A DNA stretch of 64,000 nucleotides from Aldrovandia affinis (GCA_029706075.1 JAINUG010000020.1:7483046-7547045); one strand, 5' to 3'; positions 1 through 11,654 are shown, numbered from the stretch's first letter. Numbers and translations are program-made. Notes: generated from the letters alone by a model not told the origin.

Positions 1-701
1 GCCACTTGAGGCCCACTCCCGTTTATGGATTTTGAGTCATTTTTAGAACAACCAAGAGAGGGCAGTATTTAGAGTGCAGATGATCTTCCAAACTGGAGGG
101 TGCATATTAGAAATGTGCCATAATAAAGCTGATCATTATTCTTATTATTAAGGAATTATTATTAGTTATTAATTCATTGTTATTTGTCCTGACTTGGCTT
201 AACCCCTTAGGTTTCAATGTCTCCAGAAAGATTTCAGTGGATGTGAGTGTAAGGTTCATTGCCTCCCCACCCATGGGCAATAAGTGGCATTACCCATCTG
301 TTCACCTCTGTGCTCTCCACACCTCTCCCCCCACACCCTGCACAAGTCTGTTCAAAACCCGGGCTGCACTCCTCACAGTGACCTGGGTATGTTGTGGTTC
401 TGTTCTGGTCATTACACAGGAAATGTGAAACACTTGGCTTGTTGTGGTGTTTATGATGTTGGAACAGGTTCAGCGTGCGTAGGTGTCCCCAAGTCCCTGA
501 TCCAGGAGAGTCCAACACTAATGCTGACCTGTAACTAATCCTGAAATTAAAAAAATTAAAAAACTGATCTAGGGCCAGTGTGAAAGGAGACATCCACACT
601 GTCAAACACAGGGAATGCATTGATGGGGGGTTTGGACAGAGAACAGGAAACACCCTCATAAGGCCATATGTTCACATGCAGTGTTGTCCTCCCACCCCTA
701 G
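1..701 (+). other. dnmt3b intron (partial)
   Basis: Non-coding sequence upstream of the first visible dnmt3b exon. It ends in a pyrimidine-rich stretch and AG at 700-701. I see no conserved coding segment; open frames here lack family resemblance. Confidence 0.6.
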
Positions 702-850
702 AGGGCACTGGCAGGCTGTTCTTTGAGTACTACCGCATGCTGACCATGATGAGGCCTAAGGAGGGTGATGACCGGCCCTTCTTCTGGCTGTTCGAGAACG
801 TGGTTGCCATGGGGAGAGGAGACAAGGCCGACATCTGCCGCTTCCTGGAG
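702..850 (+). CDS. dnmt3b: dnmt3b exon with methyltransferase motif VI
   Basis: Codes for [14 protein letters not shown]...[12 protein letters not shown]...FENVVAM...DICRFLE. Acceptor CCTAG at 697-701, donor GTGAGG at 851. Confidence 0.92.
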
Positions 851-1064
851 GTGAGGGAAGGCTCTTGCTCTGAGGTTTCACATTGAGTTACTCCCCTTCA
901 GCACTCACAGAGGGATATAGTTCTCATAGGGGGTGTGTGGGTGTGGGTGTGTGTGTGTGTGGGGTTGGGTTGGGTTGGGTTGTGGTGCAGCTCTGTGTGT
1001 GTGTTGGGTTGTGGTGCAGCTCTGTGTGTGTGTGTGTGTGTGTGTTGGGTTGTGGCGCAGCTCT

Positions 1065-1103
<39 letters not shown>

Positions 1104-2713
1104 GGGTTGTGGTGTAGCTCTCAGTGTGTCTATGTGTGTGTTGGGTTGTGGTGCAGCTCTCAGTCTCTGTCTGTATGTGTGTGTGTGTGTTGGGTTGTGG
1201 TGAAGGTCTGTGTGTGTGCGTGTGCATTTGCGTGTGTTGGGTTGTGGTGCAGCTCTCAGTGAATGTTATATGTTTCCAGTGTAACCCAGTTCTGATCGAT
1301 GCGGTGAAAGTGAGCCCGGCCCACAGAGCTCGGTACTTCTGGGGTAACCTGCCCGGGATGAACAGGTACAACACTCACACACACACTCTCTTACTCGCTC
1401 TCTCACACTCACATGCATATGGGGCGTTTTACAGGCCCCGTCCTGTTTTGTACCTCATTAGGGCTCACAGGGGTCACAAGTGTGGTCAGTCATGTTAACG
1501 TCGACAAACATCCGCCGGGGTTTTATTTTTATTTTATTTTTTGGGGGGGCTTTTTGTTGGTGAACAGTCGAAAAGTAATGTAATCTCTCTCATCCTCCCT
1601 CTGTCAACATCCCTCCCTCCCTCCCTCTAGGCCCCTCGCTACGTCTCTGAATGACCACGTCAACCTCCAGGACTGCCTTGAGATCGGGCGGACAGCCAAG
1701 GTCAGAACCACATAACCCTCACATCTGTTATTATCACAATAACTCCACCCTAAATCTGCTCACTATCATAATAACTCCACCTGGCTCATTCCCACAATCC
1801 CCTGCTACTGTATCTGGGCTCAAACAGAAGCTCTGTGGTACGGCTGCTTTGACTGATTGAGCCGATTTGAATTTAAGCCATGTAACTGATTTTACCACAA
1901 ACTTGACTGGTTTTAAATCCGTTTCAGAGGCTGGTGGTCTTGATGATTGTTGCTGATGTCGTTTCATTCATTTCTCTTTCAATTGATTTTACTTGTACCC
2001 TTCGTACAGTTTGACAAAGTGCGCACCATCACCACCAAGTCCAACTCCATCCGACAGGGGAAGTCGGAGACTCTGCCCGTCGTGATGAACGGGAAGGAAG
2101 ACTATCTGTGGTGCACAGAGATCGAGAGGTGACTGCCGCCAACACCGCCACGTTAGCATCCCAACACCGGGGGGTGGCGGATAGCGCAGCGGTCTAACGC
2201 ACCACACTTTGGCTGGTCCGGTGTGGTGTGCGCTGCCTGTCAGGGACGCGGTTCAAAACCCGTGTCTCTACCAGACCGGCCCTGGTAGTCAGCCCAAGCG
2301 GGGGCGGCATTGGGCTGTTTTGCAAATGCTGTCCTTTGTGCCGTTGAGTGTTGAGCCCAGCTGCTCTTCTGCAGGGGGGAGGGGTATTGTGGTGAGACTC
2401 ATACTTTATGCTCATTTTATTAAATTTTTTAAATTTTAGCCATTTAGCAGACGCTGTTATCCAGAGCGACTTACACAGTTTACTTATTAAAGGCGATTCT
2501 GTGATGTCATAAGATCCTGATGGTTATTCGTTTTTTTTTTTGTCTTTCCATTACACCCTTCCTCTCCACAGGATTTTCGGTTTTCCCAAACATTACACAG
2601 ACGTGAACAACATGGGGCGGGGCCAGCGTCAGAAGGTGCTGGGCCGGTCCTGGAGCGTGCCTGTGATTCGACACCTGTTTGCCCCTCTGAAGGACTACTT
2701 CGCCTGCGAGTAA
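702..2713 (+). CDS. dnmt3b: DNMT3B-type DNA (cytosine-5)-methyltransferase, last five exons
   Basis: De novo DNA methyltransferase: transfers methyl from S-adenosylmethionine to C5 of cytosine in nuclear chromatin. Visible are the C-terminal coding exons 702-850, 1280-1365, 1631-1700, 2010-2128 and 2572-2713 (stop TAA 2711-2713), all with GT-AG borders and matching phases. The part seen covers catalytic motif VI (FENVVAM, with the ENV triplet at 794-802), the [14 protein letters not shown] block, the [10 protein letters not shown] and [14 protein letters not shown] blocks, and motif X ([20 protein letters not shown]), ending in ACE as vertebrate DNMT3 proteins do. The PWWP, ADD and the PCQ catalytic loop lie outside the window, so the gene is cut by the window edge, not broken. 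The last exons resemble DNMT3B more than DNMT3A from memory; DNMT3A or a fish-specific dnmt3 copy cannot be fully excluded. A polyA signal follows at 3181. Confidence 0.93.
930..1262. repeat. (GT)n microsatellite with interleaved GTTGGGTTGTGGTGCAGCTC minisatellite
   Basis: Runs of GT alternate about seven times with a roughly 20-bp block GTTGGGTTGTGGTGCAGCTC, filling most of a dnmt3b intron and ending within 20 bp of the next exon. Confidence 0.9.
1280..1365 (+). CDS. dnmt3b: dnmt3b exon ([12 protein letters not shown] block)
   Basis: Codes for [20 protein letters not shown] then WGNLPGMNR. Acceptor TTTCCAG before 1280, donor GTACAA at 1366. The intron before it is almost entirely GT-rich repeats. 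Confidence 0.92.
1631..1700 (+). CDS. dnmt3b: dnmt3b exon (LQDCLE block)
   Basis: Codes for [20 protein letters not shown] then TAK. Acceptor CCCTCTAG, donor GTCAGA. Confidence 0.88.
2010..2128 (+). CDS. dnmt3b: dnmt3b exon ([10 protein letters not shown] block)
   Basis: Codes for [20 protein letters not shown] and [17 protein letters not shown]. Acceptor TCGTACAG, donor GTGACT. Confidence 0.92.
2168..2485 (+). repeat. tRNA-headed SINE
   Basis: Starts with a tRNA-like head: A-box-like GATAGCGCAGCGGTCTAACG and B-box-like GGTTCAAAACCCG. It ends (2436-2482) in the reverse of the common fish tail, GCCATTTAGCAGACGCTGTT. The tail orientation suggests two joined elements or a composite. Lies in the last dnmt3b intron. 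Confidence 0.6.
2572..2713 (+). CDS. dnmt3b: dnmt3b terminal exon
   Basis: Codes for [20 protein letters not shown] and the motif X block up to DYFACE, then TAA. Acceptor CTCCACAG. Confidence 0.93.
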
Positions 2714-3180
2714 AGAGCCCCCACTCATCCCTCTACCCCCACCCCCACCACTAGCTCTACCTCTACCTCTACCCTTACCTCCTGGTCGGTTGCTGGGCAA
2801 TAGCAGCACTAATGATGGTTGGGTGGAAGGCAGCCTCACTGACCAGCCGTATTTCAGGCCTGCCTTGTGTCTCTATGGCGACAACCATGCGCTTAAGTGA
2901 GACAAGTATGGTAGGACCGTCCCTGACTGAATGGGAGGACTGCTGTTTGTTACTCACCTGTCCCTAATGTAATGAGGGACAGGTGAGTAATGAGTAATGT
3001 AAATCACCCACCGCTTTTGATTGCTCGCCCTTTGCATGCATTATCTCAGTTTAAAATGTGGTTGTGTCCATACGCACTGACAGGTCTGATGCACGGCAGG
3101 TAAGCAAGGCTGTGCGGTGGGGAAAAAAGGGAACGACCGACTACCCCTCTCACTTTTGCCTTCTGAATTTAAATTAATTT

Positions 3181-3186
3181 AATAAA
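3181..3186 (+). terminator. polyA signal AATAAA of dnmt3b
   Basis: First AATAAA after the dnmt3b stop codon, 468 bp downstream, in AT-rich sequence. Position fits a short 3' UTR; cleavage site not determined. Confidence 0.5.
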
Positions 3187-4090
3187 AATTCACACCTTTT
3201 TTATCAGGCACTGGGGTTCACAGGAAATCTTTTTTGGTTTTTTTGTTTGTGTTTTGAATGAAGCAACTTAATGAATCAGTACATTTGAAACAGTAATAAT
3301 TCCCTTGTTTAATTCACCGATGGGGTCTCATGGCTTTGTTTGATGGGGTAAACAGCACTGCCTCTGTCTTTAGCTTTATAGCTGAAATGGCTGCGTCATT
3401 TTTAAACGGGAAAAGTTGTCTATTTTTAGCTCTCTGCTGCCTACCTCACTGCAGTCAAGTGATAACCTCAGTGTCTGTTGAAATGTTTTTTCCACTTTTA
3501 TCTGTATTTATAATTTAATTAATGCAAATGAGTGATTCTATAGAAGCTGGAATTGAATCCCAATTTTTTTATGACCGTGTTATTAGTGTTTTCTTGTGAA
3601 GGTGCGCAGTTGTGGCATATTGTGTCCAACATCGTAAACAACGCACATAGCTGTCTCTTGGACATACACATATCTACGTGAGAAAGGAATGCAAATATGA
3701 AATAATGCAAAATGGCACACATTAATGACATCATCACCATGCGCCATGGGCAGAGGATGAGAACCAGAGACCACTGTGGGAGTGTTGAAGAGAGAGGCAC
3801 GTTAAATTAATGAAGTTATAACACACGAGAGGGTGTGTGTTGTGGCGATTATGGGCACGACGTGATGCAGCCACGACACACACACACACACACCCTCGAG
3901 TGTATCATTGCTTTTATAAAACTGATTCATAGGAACGATGGACTGGATCTATCTGTTTTATAATAAGTGGAAATGTATGTATTAGTAAGCTGTGCTGCTC
4001 CAGCACTAATAACTTCCCTTATGTGTACTCTACAGAGACAGGCGTTCTGCTACTGAACCTTTCCACTCGTGCTCAGGTCTACAGAGTGCC
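3187..4090. other. intergenic sequence, nothing recognised
   Basis: AT-rich with a short (AC)n run near 3877-3892. No coding segment or clear repeat family recognised. Confidence 0.4.
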
Positions 4091-4107
4091 TAGGGTTAGG
4101 GTTAGGG

Positions 4108-4180
<73 letters not shown>

Positions 4181-4184
4181 GGTT
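4091..4184. repeat. interstitial telomeric repeat (TTAGGG)n
   Basis: About 94 bp of TTAGGG units, nearly all perfect, with a few 7-bp TTTAGGG variants. This is the vertebrate telomere repeat sitting between dnmt3b and acss2. It is followed by a doubled ACTAACTACAGT. Confidence 0.95.
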
Positions 4185-4689
4185 ACTAACTACAGTACTA
4201 ACTACAGTACCCTAATCCAGTGTACACTAGACCACTGAGTGTCCATGGCTTTAATCATTTCATTAGCGATTTTAAACCAAAGTGATCCTGGATGGAGGAT
4301 TTGTAGACTTGTAAACCGAGAACTTTGAGCGAACAGGATCCGATTTGAATCAAGCCTCTGGTCTTGGTCTCTGGCATTACGGCCGAGCCCACCATACAGC
4401 CCCCCCCCACCTTCATCTGGTGCTGAACCCGGCTCAGGCAGCTTGTGCTGTTGTGTGGGAATCTTTTGCTCTGCACATTTTGAATCGGTAATCTTAAAAT
4501 TTGCTTGCAACAGGTGCACAGAGCTTAATTGAAAAGCGGTGGAAAAGTGCTGCTTGCACATTGTGCCTCAATTTTGAGTGGAACCTTCTTCACAAGGCAG
4601 ATAGACCTTTACTACCTGCTGTTACCCAGTGCAGGAGTAATGAGCCTGTCCATACGGGGAGCACCAGTGAGCAATAAGACTGTAAAGAA

Positions 4690-4945
4690 TATAAAGTCCT
4701 CTGGCTAGGAGTCCCGTTCAGGGGCGGCGATTGGCTCTTCTGCCCCAGGGGAGGGGAGGGTAGCCGGCAGGAGCTCACCACATATAAGAGTGGCTCTATG
4801 TGTACCGGAGTTCCGTCTCGGAGGAGGCGGTTCATTTGCCTTTGTCACTGCCGGTCCCAGAGCTGCGGTGGTGAGCTCATAGTACGGGGGCAGATGAAGT
4901 AGAAAGAGAAGCTACTAAATTGGGAGAGAAAGGGGGAAACAAAAT
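4690..4945 (+). repeat. SINE family B copy (5'-truncated)
   Basis: Matches, in the same order, blocks of the fuller copies at 40740-41121 and 42010-42345 read on the minus strand: GGGGCGGCGATTGGCTCTTC, TATAAGAGTGGCTCT, CACTGCCGGTCCCAGAGCTG, and the tail AAATTGGGAGAGAAAGGGGG followed by an A-rich end. Confidence 0.7.
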
Positions 4946-5565
4946 AAAAATAAATGTATAGACTCATCAGCGTGGCCGTGATGCACTGCGCCATCACAGA
5001 GAGATTGAGGATATTAACCCAAATTAATTTGAATGAAAGTTGCCGTTTGATCACTTCTTATTTAATGGAGGAAAGAAATTCATAGAGTGACAGTTACAGA
5101 TGTGAAGAGATGGGTTTTGCCTTTTAATATTGTACTTATACATCAGGGGCAATCTATTTCTGTTTTCCTGTGTGCTGTGATCACATTTTTACCAGTATTT
5201 TTTTTCAACTGTCTCTCAACATGTACAGTTACTGCTGTTTCTTTTTTTTAATGGATGTAGTTTACTTATCACTGTGAATCTAAGTTATTTCATTCTTTGT
5301 TTGCGGTCACCACTTCCATGTCAGGCATGCTGGTCTAATTCAACTGTTTGTGCACTTCAAAGGAATTTACCTTTGGTGGCTACTCAGGGTAAACACCTGG
5401 AATCTAATGCTGAACTTCTGGGAGTTTCCCTGCAACTGTTAGTTGTGGTGTAATATTAGTGCACACGGCACTCTGGCGGTCTCTGATACAGAGAAATGTC
5501 TTCTTTTTTTTCTTCTTGTGAAACTTCAGGGGAAAATGTTTGCGTTGTTCAATAATTTAATTCTT
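4946..5565. other. intergenic sequence, nothing recognised
   Basis: AT-rich, no recognisable gene or repeat family. Confidence 0.35.
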
Positions 5566-5650
5566 AAGTAAGTAAGTAAGTAAGTAAAATTTATTTATAT
5601 AGCGCCTTTCATACAATTAAATGCAGCTCAAAGCGCTTTACAACAGGGAA
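5566..5650. repeat. LINE/SINE 3'-tail-like repeat with (TAAG)n
   Basis: A (TAAG)n run followed by ATTTATTTATATAGCGCCTT and AAGCGCTTTACAACA, a sequence seen at the ends of many fish retroposons. Family not assigned. Confidence 0.55.
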
Positions 5651-5679
5651 TTCATTACAACACTAGCATAGGCATCATA

Positions 5680-5995
5680 CTGTCACATTACAATACTAAC
5701 CATCTCCACACTGTTCATGAACCATCTTCACATTGTTACATTACGACACTAACCATCTTCACATTGTTACATTACAATACTACCATCACTAATCATTACA
5801 ACACTAGCATAAGCATCACACTGTTACATTTCAACACTAACCATCTCCACACTGTGCCATCTTCACATTGCTACATTACAACACTAACCATCTTCATACT
5901 GTTACAATTACAATACTACCATCTTCACACTGTTACATTTCAGCACTAATCATCTTCATTACACACTAACCATCTCCACACTGTTAAAGTGTGGG
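5680..5995. repeat. degenerate minisatellite (CACTAACCATCTTCACACTG)
   Basis: About ten imperfect units of roughly 30-36 bp built on ACATTACAACACTAACC and ATCTTCACACTGTT. Confidence 0.8.
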
Positions 5996-6568
5996 GCAAC
6001 GTACTTACACGAAACACAACACCAACAAGAACAGGGCACAACAGATAAAAACGGGGACATTACAATCAAAGGAGGAAATAGGGGGAGGGGGGGGGGTTGC
6101 GAGGTGGGGGTGCAGAGGCGGGTGATTACTGGTGTACATGAGTGCGTGTGTGTGTGTGTTAATCAGTTTGTCCTTAGTCCTTGTCTTTGTGTAAATGTAA
6201 GTGTCTGTGTGTAATTCTGTAGAGTCCTTCTGGTCAGAGGCACGCGCACGCAGAATGTTCCAACGATAACAGGTTGCCACGGAAACGCCCTCGGTCGACC
6301 TCGTCCAAAAAGACAAGACAAAATCAGCAAAATTGCATTTGTCACGTTCGACGCCACAAACCGCACACCTGTGCAATGCACACTACCTGCCTGCCCATGT
6401 GCCATTGGCCACATGAATTTTAGGCCTTTTAGGAATGAAAAAAAGTATTTTACTGATTTTTGTATTTTACGACAATACCTCACAAGTTTTGTTACTTATT
6501 GAGTCTGGAGAGACTTGTCGGTGCTATGTTTTTATAAGAACTCGTAGAGCTAGGCTTTTGTACTTCTT

Positions 6569-7666
6569 TTATATCCTCTTAGCTTTTTCATTCTGTGTCT
6601 GCAAGGTGATTGGATGACTTTTGTGGCATAAAGTGTACTGATTGGTTGTTCAGCCCCAAGTCATAGCCTTGTGTACTGAGGTTTCCTTATAGGTGGGGGG
6701 CTGTCATAGCCCTTTACTGACTGACTGTGTTTAATGTTATAGACAATAAATTGTCCTAATTTTATAAAGGCGGTTACATTGTTTTTAAATGTATTTGTTT
6801 ATTTGTCAACATGGCAGAAAGCATTGTTACAATGTTAAAAATACACATTTTTAAGTGTTTATAGCCAAAGGCTACTTTCCAACACTTGTTCCCCCAGTAA
6901 GGGAAATAAAAGGCAGAATATATAAAAAATGTAAACAAATCAAAATACATGCACAAACACATTAGAAAAAGCACATCCACTTTACACAGCAAAATAGCAA
7001 TTCATAAAACAAAACTACAAGATCTACTCTTCTTTGTTCCCTCTTTTTTTCTTTTTACTGATGCATGACAATGTTTGAGAGTGGTTTGGGGTCCTCAGCA
7101 ATCCACTGATTGGTGAGCATGTTAATTAAAATAAGGCCACTATGGTAAATAGGCTACTGCTTCGTGAAGCAGGGAGTGATGGAAAGCATTGTTAGAATAT
7201 TAGCCAAGAAGGGAGTGCCATGTCTCATTTTAATGTTTTTTTAATTTATTTATCAGGGACATAGCATTGCAAAAGCATTGATTTTAAAAAAAAACAAGCA
7301 TCCAAATGATTGCTGTGTTTCTAGCTAAAGGCTAATTTCCAACACCTGTCCACAATAAACTGATATAACTAAGCTGAAGTAAATTTTGGTACCGTTTCAT
7401 AGCCTTACCCACTTTCACTGTCAGATAAATTCTACATAAAATATGAAATGACAGAAATTAGTATGTGAGACAGTGTGTTTTTAAAAACAACACATGTTTT
7501 TATCCATGGCTAGTGATAAAAAGCTGAGAGATTTGGTCAAAGCTAATTGATTGGCTTAAATATTTTTTAACTGGGTGCAGAGGCAGTGATTTGGCTTGTG
7601 AAAGCTTGTGCATTTTGTAAAGAAAAGCACAAATTCCAGCTCTATATGGACAATGTACACTTACAG
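6569..7666. repeat. long direct repeat, copy 1
   Basis: Starts TTATATCCTCTT and runs collinear with 8472-9474. Highly similar throughout; ends at CTATATGGACAATGTACACT. Each copy also holds two diverged sub-repeats (AAAGGCTACTTTCCAACACT and AAAGGCTAATTTCCAACACC, about 450 bp apart). Family unknown; a pair of long terminal repeats or a local duplication are both possible. Confidence 0.85.
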
Positions 7667-8471
7667 GGCTGGCTCTACACGTTTTGGTGCCCAAGGCGAG
7701 ATTGGCATTTGGGTGCCCCCCAACAAATATCAATCAGACATCGCCATGAATTCAAGACAAAAATGAGGAGCTGCAGCTGTAAACATATAGTGCATTCATA
7801 CTGTTACATCACTGCATTAAGTCCTTTGTGTCATTTTACTGCATATAAACACTGAACAAATACACTATTTAATTTGACTAAGACCTACATTTAATAACAA
7901 GGTGTAACTGTAAACAACAACAACAACTTATCAATTACATGGATACCACAAATAATTGGCTCAAGTTACATGCTTCAGAAAGTGGTGTAGATGGGAGATC
8001 ATCAGATGTCCCTTCTCCAGGAGCTGGGGGCTTTTGCAAAAATTTGCTGAGTGTATCTGTACAAACAGGTACAGTTATTAGCCTATTACAAGCAAAAGCA
8101 GCTGTAGGACAAACAACTTAAATCGATGTTTTATGGATAGCTAGCCACATTATTATCACTGATATGTTGTAGCCTACTACTAATTTTGGTAGCCTAATAA
8201 TAAAGCTTGAGACTCAAGGCAAGCATGAGGGTTTTGCAACTGCAATTCAGGTGTAGTAGCCTAGTTTTGGTAATAACTACAGGTGGGTACTAATAAGCTT
8301 CAAGCCAAAACGTGAGGGTAACTCAGCATCAGCATGCATTCATCCTTCAATCTGTATGAGTCTAGCAGTGGCTCTTAGCATCACATTATCTAGCTAGCAT
8401 TAGCTTGCTTATTACTTAGCTAGTTAGCTCCCTAGCCTCCTACAATAACACAGAAACACAACAAAACGGCA
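7667..8471. repeat. sequence between the direct repeats, with a hAT-like left end
   Basis: Begins CAGGGCTGGCTCTACACGTT followed by GGTGCCCAAGGCGAG, typical of fish hAT transposon ends. The matching right end was not found. The remainder is AT-rich with TAGC/GCTA-rich stretches. Confidence 0.45.
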
Positions 8472-9474
8472 TTTATATCCTCTTGCCTTTTTCATTCTGT
8501 GTCTGCAAGGTGATTGGATGACTTTTGTGGCATAAAGTGTACTGATTGGTTGTTCAGCCCCAAGTCATAGCCTTGTGTACTGAGGTTTCCTTATAGGTGG
8601 GGGGCTGTCATAGGCCTTGACTGACTGACTGACTGACTGACTGTGTTTAATGTTATAGACAATAAATTGTCCTAATTTTATAAAGGCAGTGACATTGTTT
8701 TTAAATGTATTTGTTTATTTGTCAACATGGCAGAAAGCATTGTTACAATGTTAAAAATACACATTTTAAGTGTTTATAGCCAAAGGCTACTTTCCAACAC
8801 TTGTTCCCCCAGTAAGGGAAATAAAAAGACCGTTTATATAAAAAATATAAGCAAACCAAAATACATGCACAAACACGTTAGAAAAAGCACATCCACTTTA
8901 CACAGCAAAATAGCAATTCATAAAAAACAAAACTACAAGATCTACTGTTCTTTGTTCCCTCTTTTTTTCTTTTTACTGATGCATGACAATGTTTGAGAGT
9001 GGTTTGGGGTCCTCAGCAATCCACTGATTGGTGAGCATGTTAATTAAAATAAGGCCACTATGGTAAATAGGCTACTGCTTAGTGTAGCAGGGAGTGATGG
9101 AAAGCATTGTTAGAATATTAGCCAAGAAGGGAGTGCCATGTCTCATTTTAATGTTTTTTTAATTTATTTATCAGGGACATAGCATTGCAAAAGCATTGAT
9201 TTTTTTTATTTAAACAAGCATCCAAATTATTGCTGTGTTTCTAGCTAAAGGCTAATTTCCAACACCTGTCCACAATAAACTGATATAACTAAGCTGAAGT
9301 CAATTTTGGTACCGTTTCATAGCCTTATCCACTTTCACTGTCAGATAAATTCAACATAAAATATGAAATGACAGAAATTAGTATGTGAGACAGTGTGATT
9401 TTAAAAACAACACGTTTTTATCAATGGCTAGTGATAAAAATCTGAGACCGCTCTATATGGACAACGTACACTTA
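8472..9474. repeat. long direct repeat, copy 2
   Basis: Second copy of the 6569-7666 repeat in the same orientation, with only scattered differences, which suggests a fairly recent duplication. Confidence 0.85.
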
Positions 9475-9714
9475 AATGCAGTTTGGCTGGGCCTGGTGGA
9501 TTTCACTGCAGTGTAAGACCTGTATGCAATGTTTTGGTCTTAACCTATTCTTGGCTGACAACTACAGATATTAATGGGATAGTTCAATTAGTAGATTGCT
9601 GCTAACATTATCGTAGTTTTTGAAACTTCCCATTCTGTTGTATTTTTGCTCCCTGACTGGATACAGCTGCTATGATCATTTTCATTTTATCATGACATGT
9701 GTCAACACACTTTA

Positions 9715-9856
9715 CGTTCGAGTCTTACGACGTGGCGTCATCGCGTCATCGCCAGCGAGCGGACCAGCGCGGGACTAAGCGCGGGACTTCGAACGAACTC
9801 AACCACCGCTTTGCCAAACTACGAAGTTCACCGGGCGAATCGGTAGCAAAGTGAGA
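9715..9856 (+). promoter_or_regulatory. CpG-rich promoter-like island with a donor-like GTGAGA
   Basis: Unusually CpG-rich for this window (CGTGGCGTCATCGCGTCATC, GCGCGGGACT). It is followed at 9851 by GTGAGA, a good 5' splice site. It lies 0.8 kb upstream of the EB1-like exon relic, as a 5'-UTR exon would. Role inferred only. Confidence 0.4.
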
Positions 9857-10611
9857 AACATTGTGTTGTATTGTACTGTACTGTAATAAATGTACAATAT
9901 ACGCCCCGATTATGTACTTTTATAGCGTCGAATGAAAACGCGAAGCGGTCTTGTGCTGTAGCGTCAACGTTTGGTAGCAGGCTAAAGTAGTTCGCTGTCA
10001 TTTAGCTAGTTGACGTTAGATAACGCTACGTAGGCTCCTGGAGCAAGTAGCTAACGTGTGGTTGGTAATTCCGTTTTCCTTTTTCTTAATGTTACTACAA
10101 TGTTTTAGTTACGTTACTCTGTGACTTTTGATTTCGTGGTATCTGAAAAAAGTGCTTAACAACAGTTTTGCTAGTTGGCTTTGCTGGAACGCAGCTGAGG
10201 TAAGGAGAAATTTAGCGGGAAACCGGGAAACGGGACCATAAAGTTATATACGAAGTTAGACCGTGTACTCCCCTAGCTTAACGAAGAAGAAATGCCACCA
10301 GTGGAAAATATGTTTTTTCTTGCCGTGTTTTGTAATACGTAGAAAGATTGGGTTTTGTACAAAGAATGGACTAAACTATGTGTCGGTGTTATTTTCGTTA
10401 GCAATCGTTTTTTATCGTTTACTACCCAACTAAAACGTGACTAGTTGACTTTTTAGTACGACTCGCTTGTCATTTTAATGTGGCAATCTGTTGATCTATG
10501 CGCTTATGTTTTTACGTTGTAGGCGCCTTCTATTGAAAATCCATATCTGAATTTAAGTATATGACGCTAGTTAGTCATTCATATCTGTGTGTTCGTCATA
10601 GCGCACAAGTG

Positions 10612-11600
10612 ATTGCTGTTAACGTCTCTTCGACCTCGGTGACCAGTGGCAACCTGACATTCTTGTGTGGATAAACGGAACTTCACAAATACACCACGCG
10701 AATATCGAGGCGCTGTGTTCAGGTGAGACGTTTGAGTGACACATAAACATTAAGTGTTTTATTGTTGTATAGCTAAGTAAAGCGACATAAGGCAGCATGA
10801 ACAGTAACATCTCCGGAAGTTTTAATGTGGCAGCCTTCCCGCTACTTTGATCTCCCCTAGTGTGGTCGCATATAGCGTAAGATACTACTGCCCCACCTAG
10901 TGGTGTGACTTATTATTGTAGTATTCAATATACTGCAATAACCCAAATGCCTTAAACCAGTGGTCTCAAACTCAGTGCCACAATGGGCCGTGTGTATGCA
11001 GGTTTTCATTCCAACCAATTACTGCTGCCTTAATTGGCTCAACTACTCATTTAGCCATATGCATGCACTTCTGTGCATTCTTGAAGTTAAAGCACAGAAT
11101 ATACTCAACAATTATTATTTAGATAACAAAAATATGTAATTTCACTTTATATACATTATGTGCAAGCCAACATGATAATTTAGCAAATAATGGAACTAAT
11201 TATGTAATCAAAAGCGGAGGCTGCAGTAAAAACCAGCATACACATGGCCCTCCGTGGCACTGAGTTTGAGACCACTGCCTTAAACGGTATAATAGTAATA
11301 AAAGTAACAGTGCATCATTCAATTATATTTGAATTTGTTATAAACAATACTGAGAGTTTTGAAACTGCACAGTTGAGCTGACCAGATAATTGCTCCAGTA
11401 AATGTGCCGCTGCATAAGCCGCTATGGATAATATACCAACTGAATGAATGATTAGTCTGTGTGTGTCACGGGTGGCCTACTGCCAGCTCATGGGCATGCT
11501 GTTTGAGGACTGTATGCCTCCGAAGAAGCTCAAACTCCAGGCAAAACTGGAGCACTTCAAGCTACTGCAAGCCGGTTTCAGGAAATTGAACGTCAACAAA
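10612..11600 (+). pseudogene. MAPRE1-like (EB1) unprocessed pseudogene, two exons
   Basis: EB1 binds growing microtubule plus ends through an N-terminal calponin-homology domain. Exon 10612-10722 reads AVNVSSTSVTSGNL and, in another frame, DILVWINGTSQIHHANIEAL then CS, matching EB1's AVNVYSTSVTSDNL and DMLAWINESLQL..KIEQLCS. Its start codon is ATT and 10 nt are lost between the two halves. It ends in phase 1 at a good donor, GTGAGA. Exon 11470-11600 reads GVAYCQLMGMLF...KKLKLQAKLEHFKLLQAGF RKLNVNK, matching GAAYCQFMDMLF...KKVKFQAKLEH.....FKILQAGF, minus five codons (EYIQN) and with AC instead of AG at the acceptor. Both exon ends fall where EB1 introns lie, so it is not a processed copy. Later exons were not found. 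A divergent working gene is unlikely given four lesions. Confidence 0.8.
10958..11277. mobile_element. hAT MITE with 8-bp target duplication
   Basis: 320 bp with 24-bp perfect inverted ends: CAGTGGTCTCAAACTCAGTG at the left and its reverse complement at the right. Flanked by an 8-bp duplication CCTTAAAC at 10950-10957 and 11278-11285, the hAT hallmark. No coding capacity. It sits in the intron between the two EB1-like exons. Confidence 0.95.
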
Positions 11601-11654
11601 GTTTGTCTTTTATATTTCATCTCTCTAAAAAAGTTTGATTTTTTTACATTTTTG

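Noticed and set aside
10612-11600. Processed (retrotransposed) EB1 copy
   Set aside because: Exon ends coincide with EB1 intron positions and an intron-like gap with a donor is present, so it is not a retrocopy.
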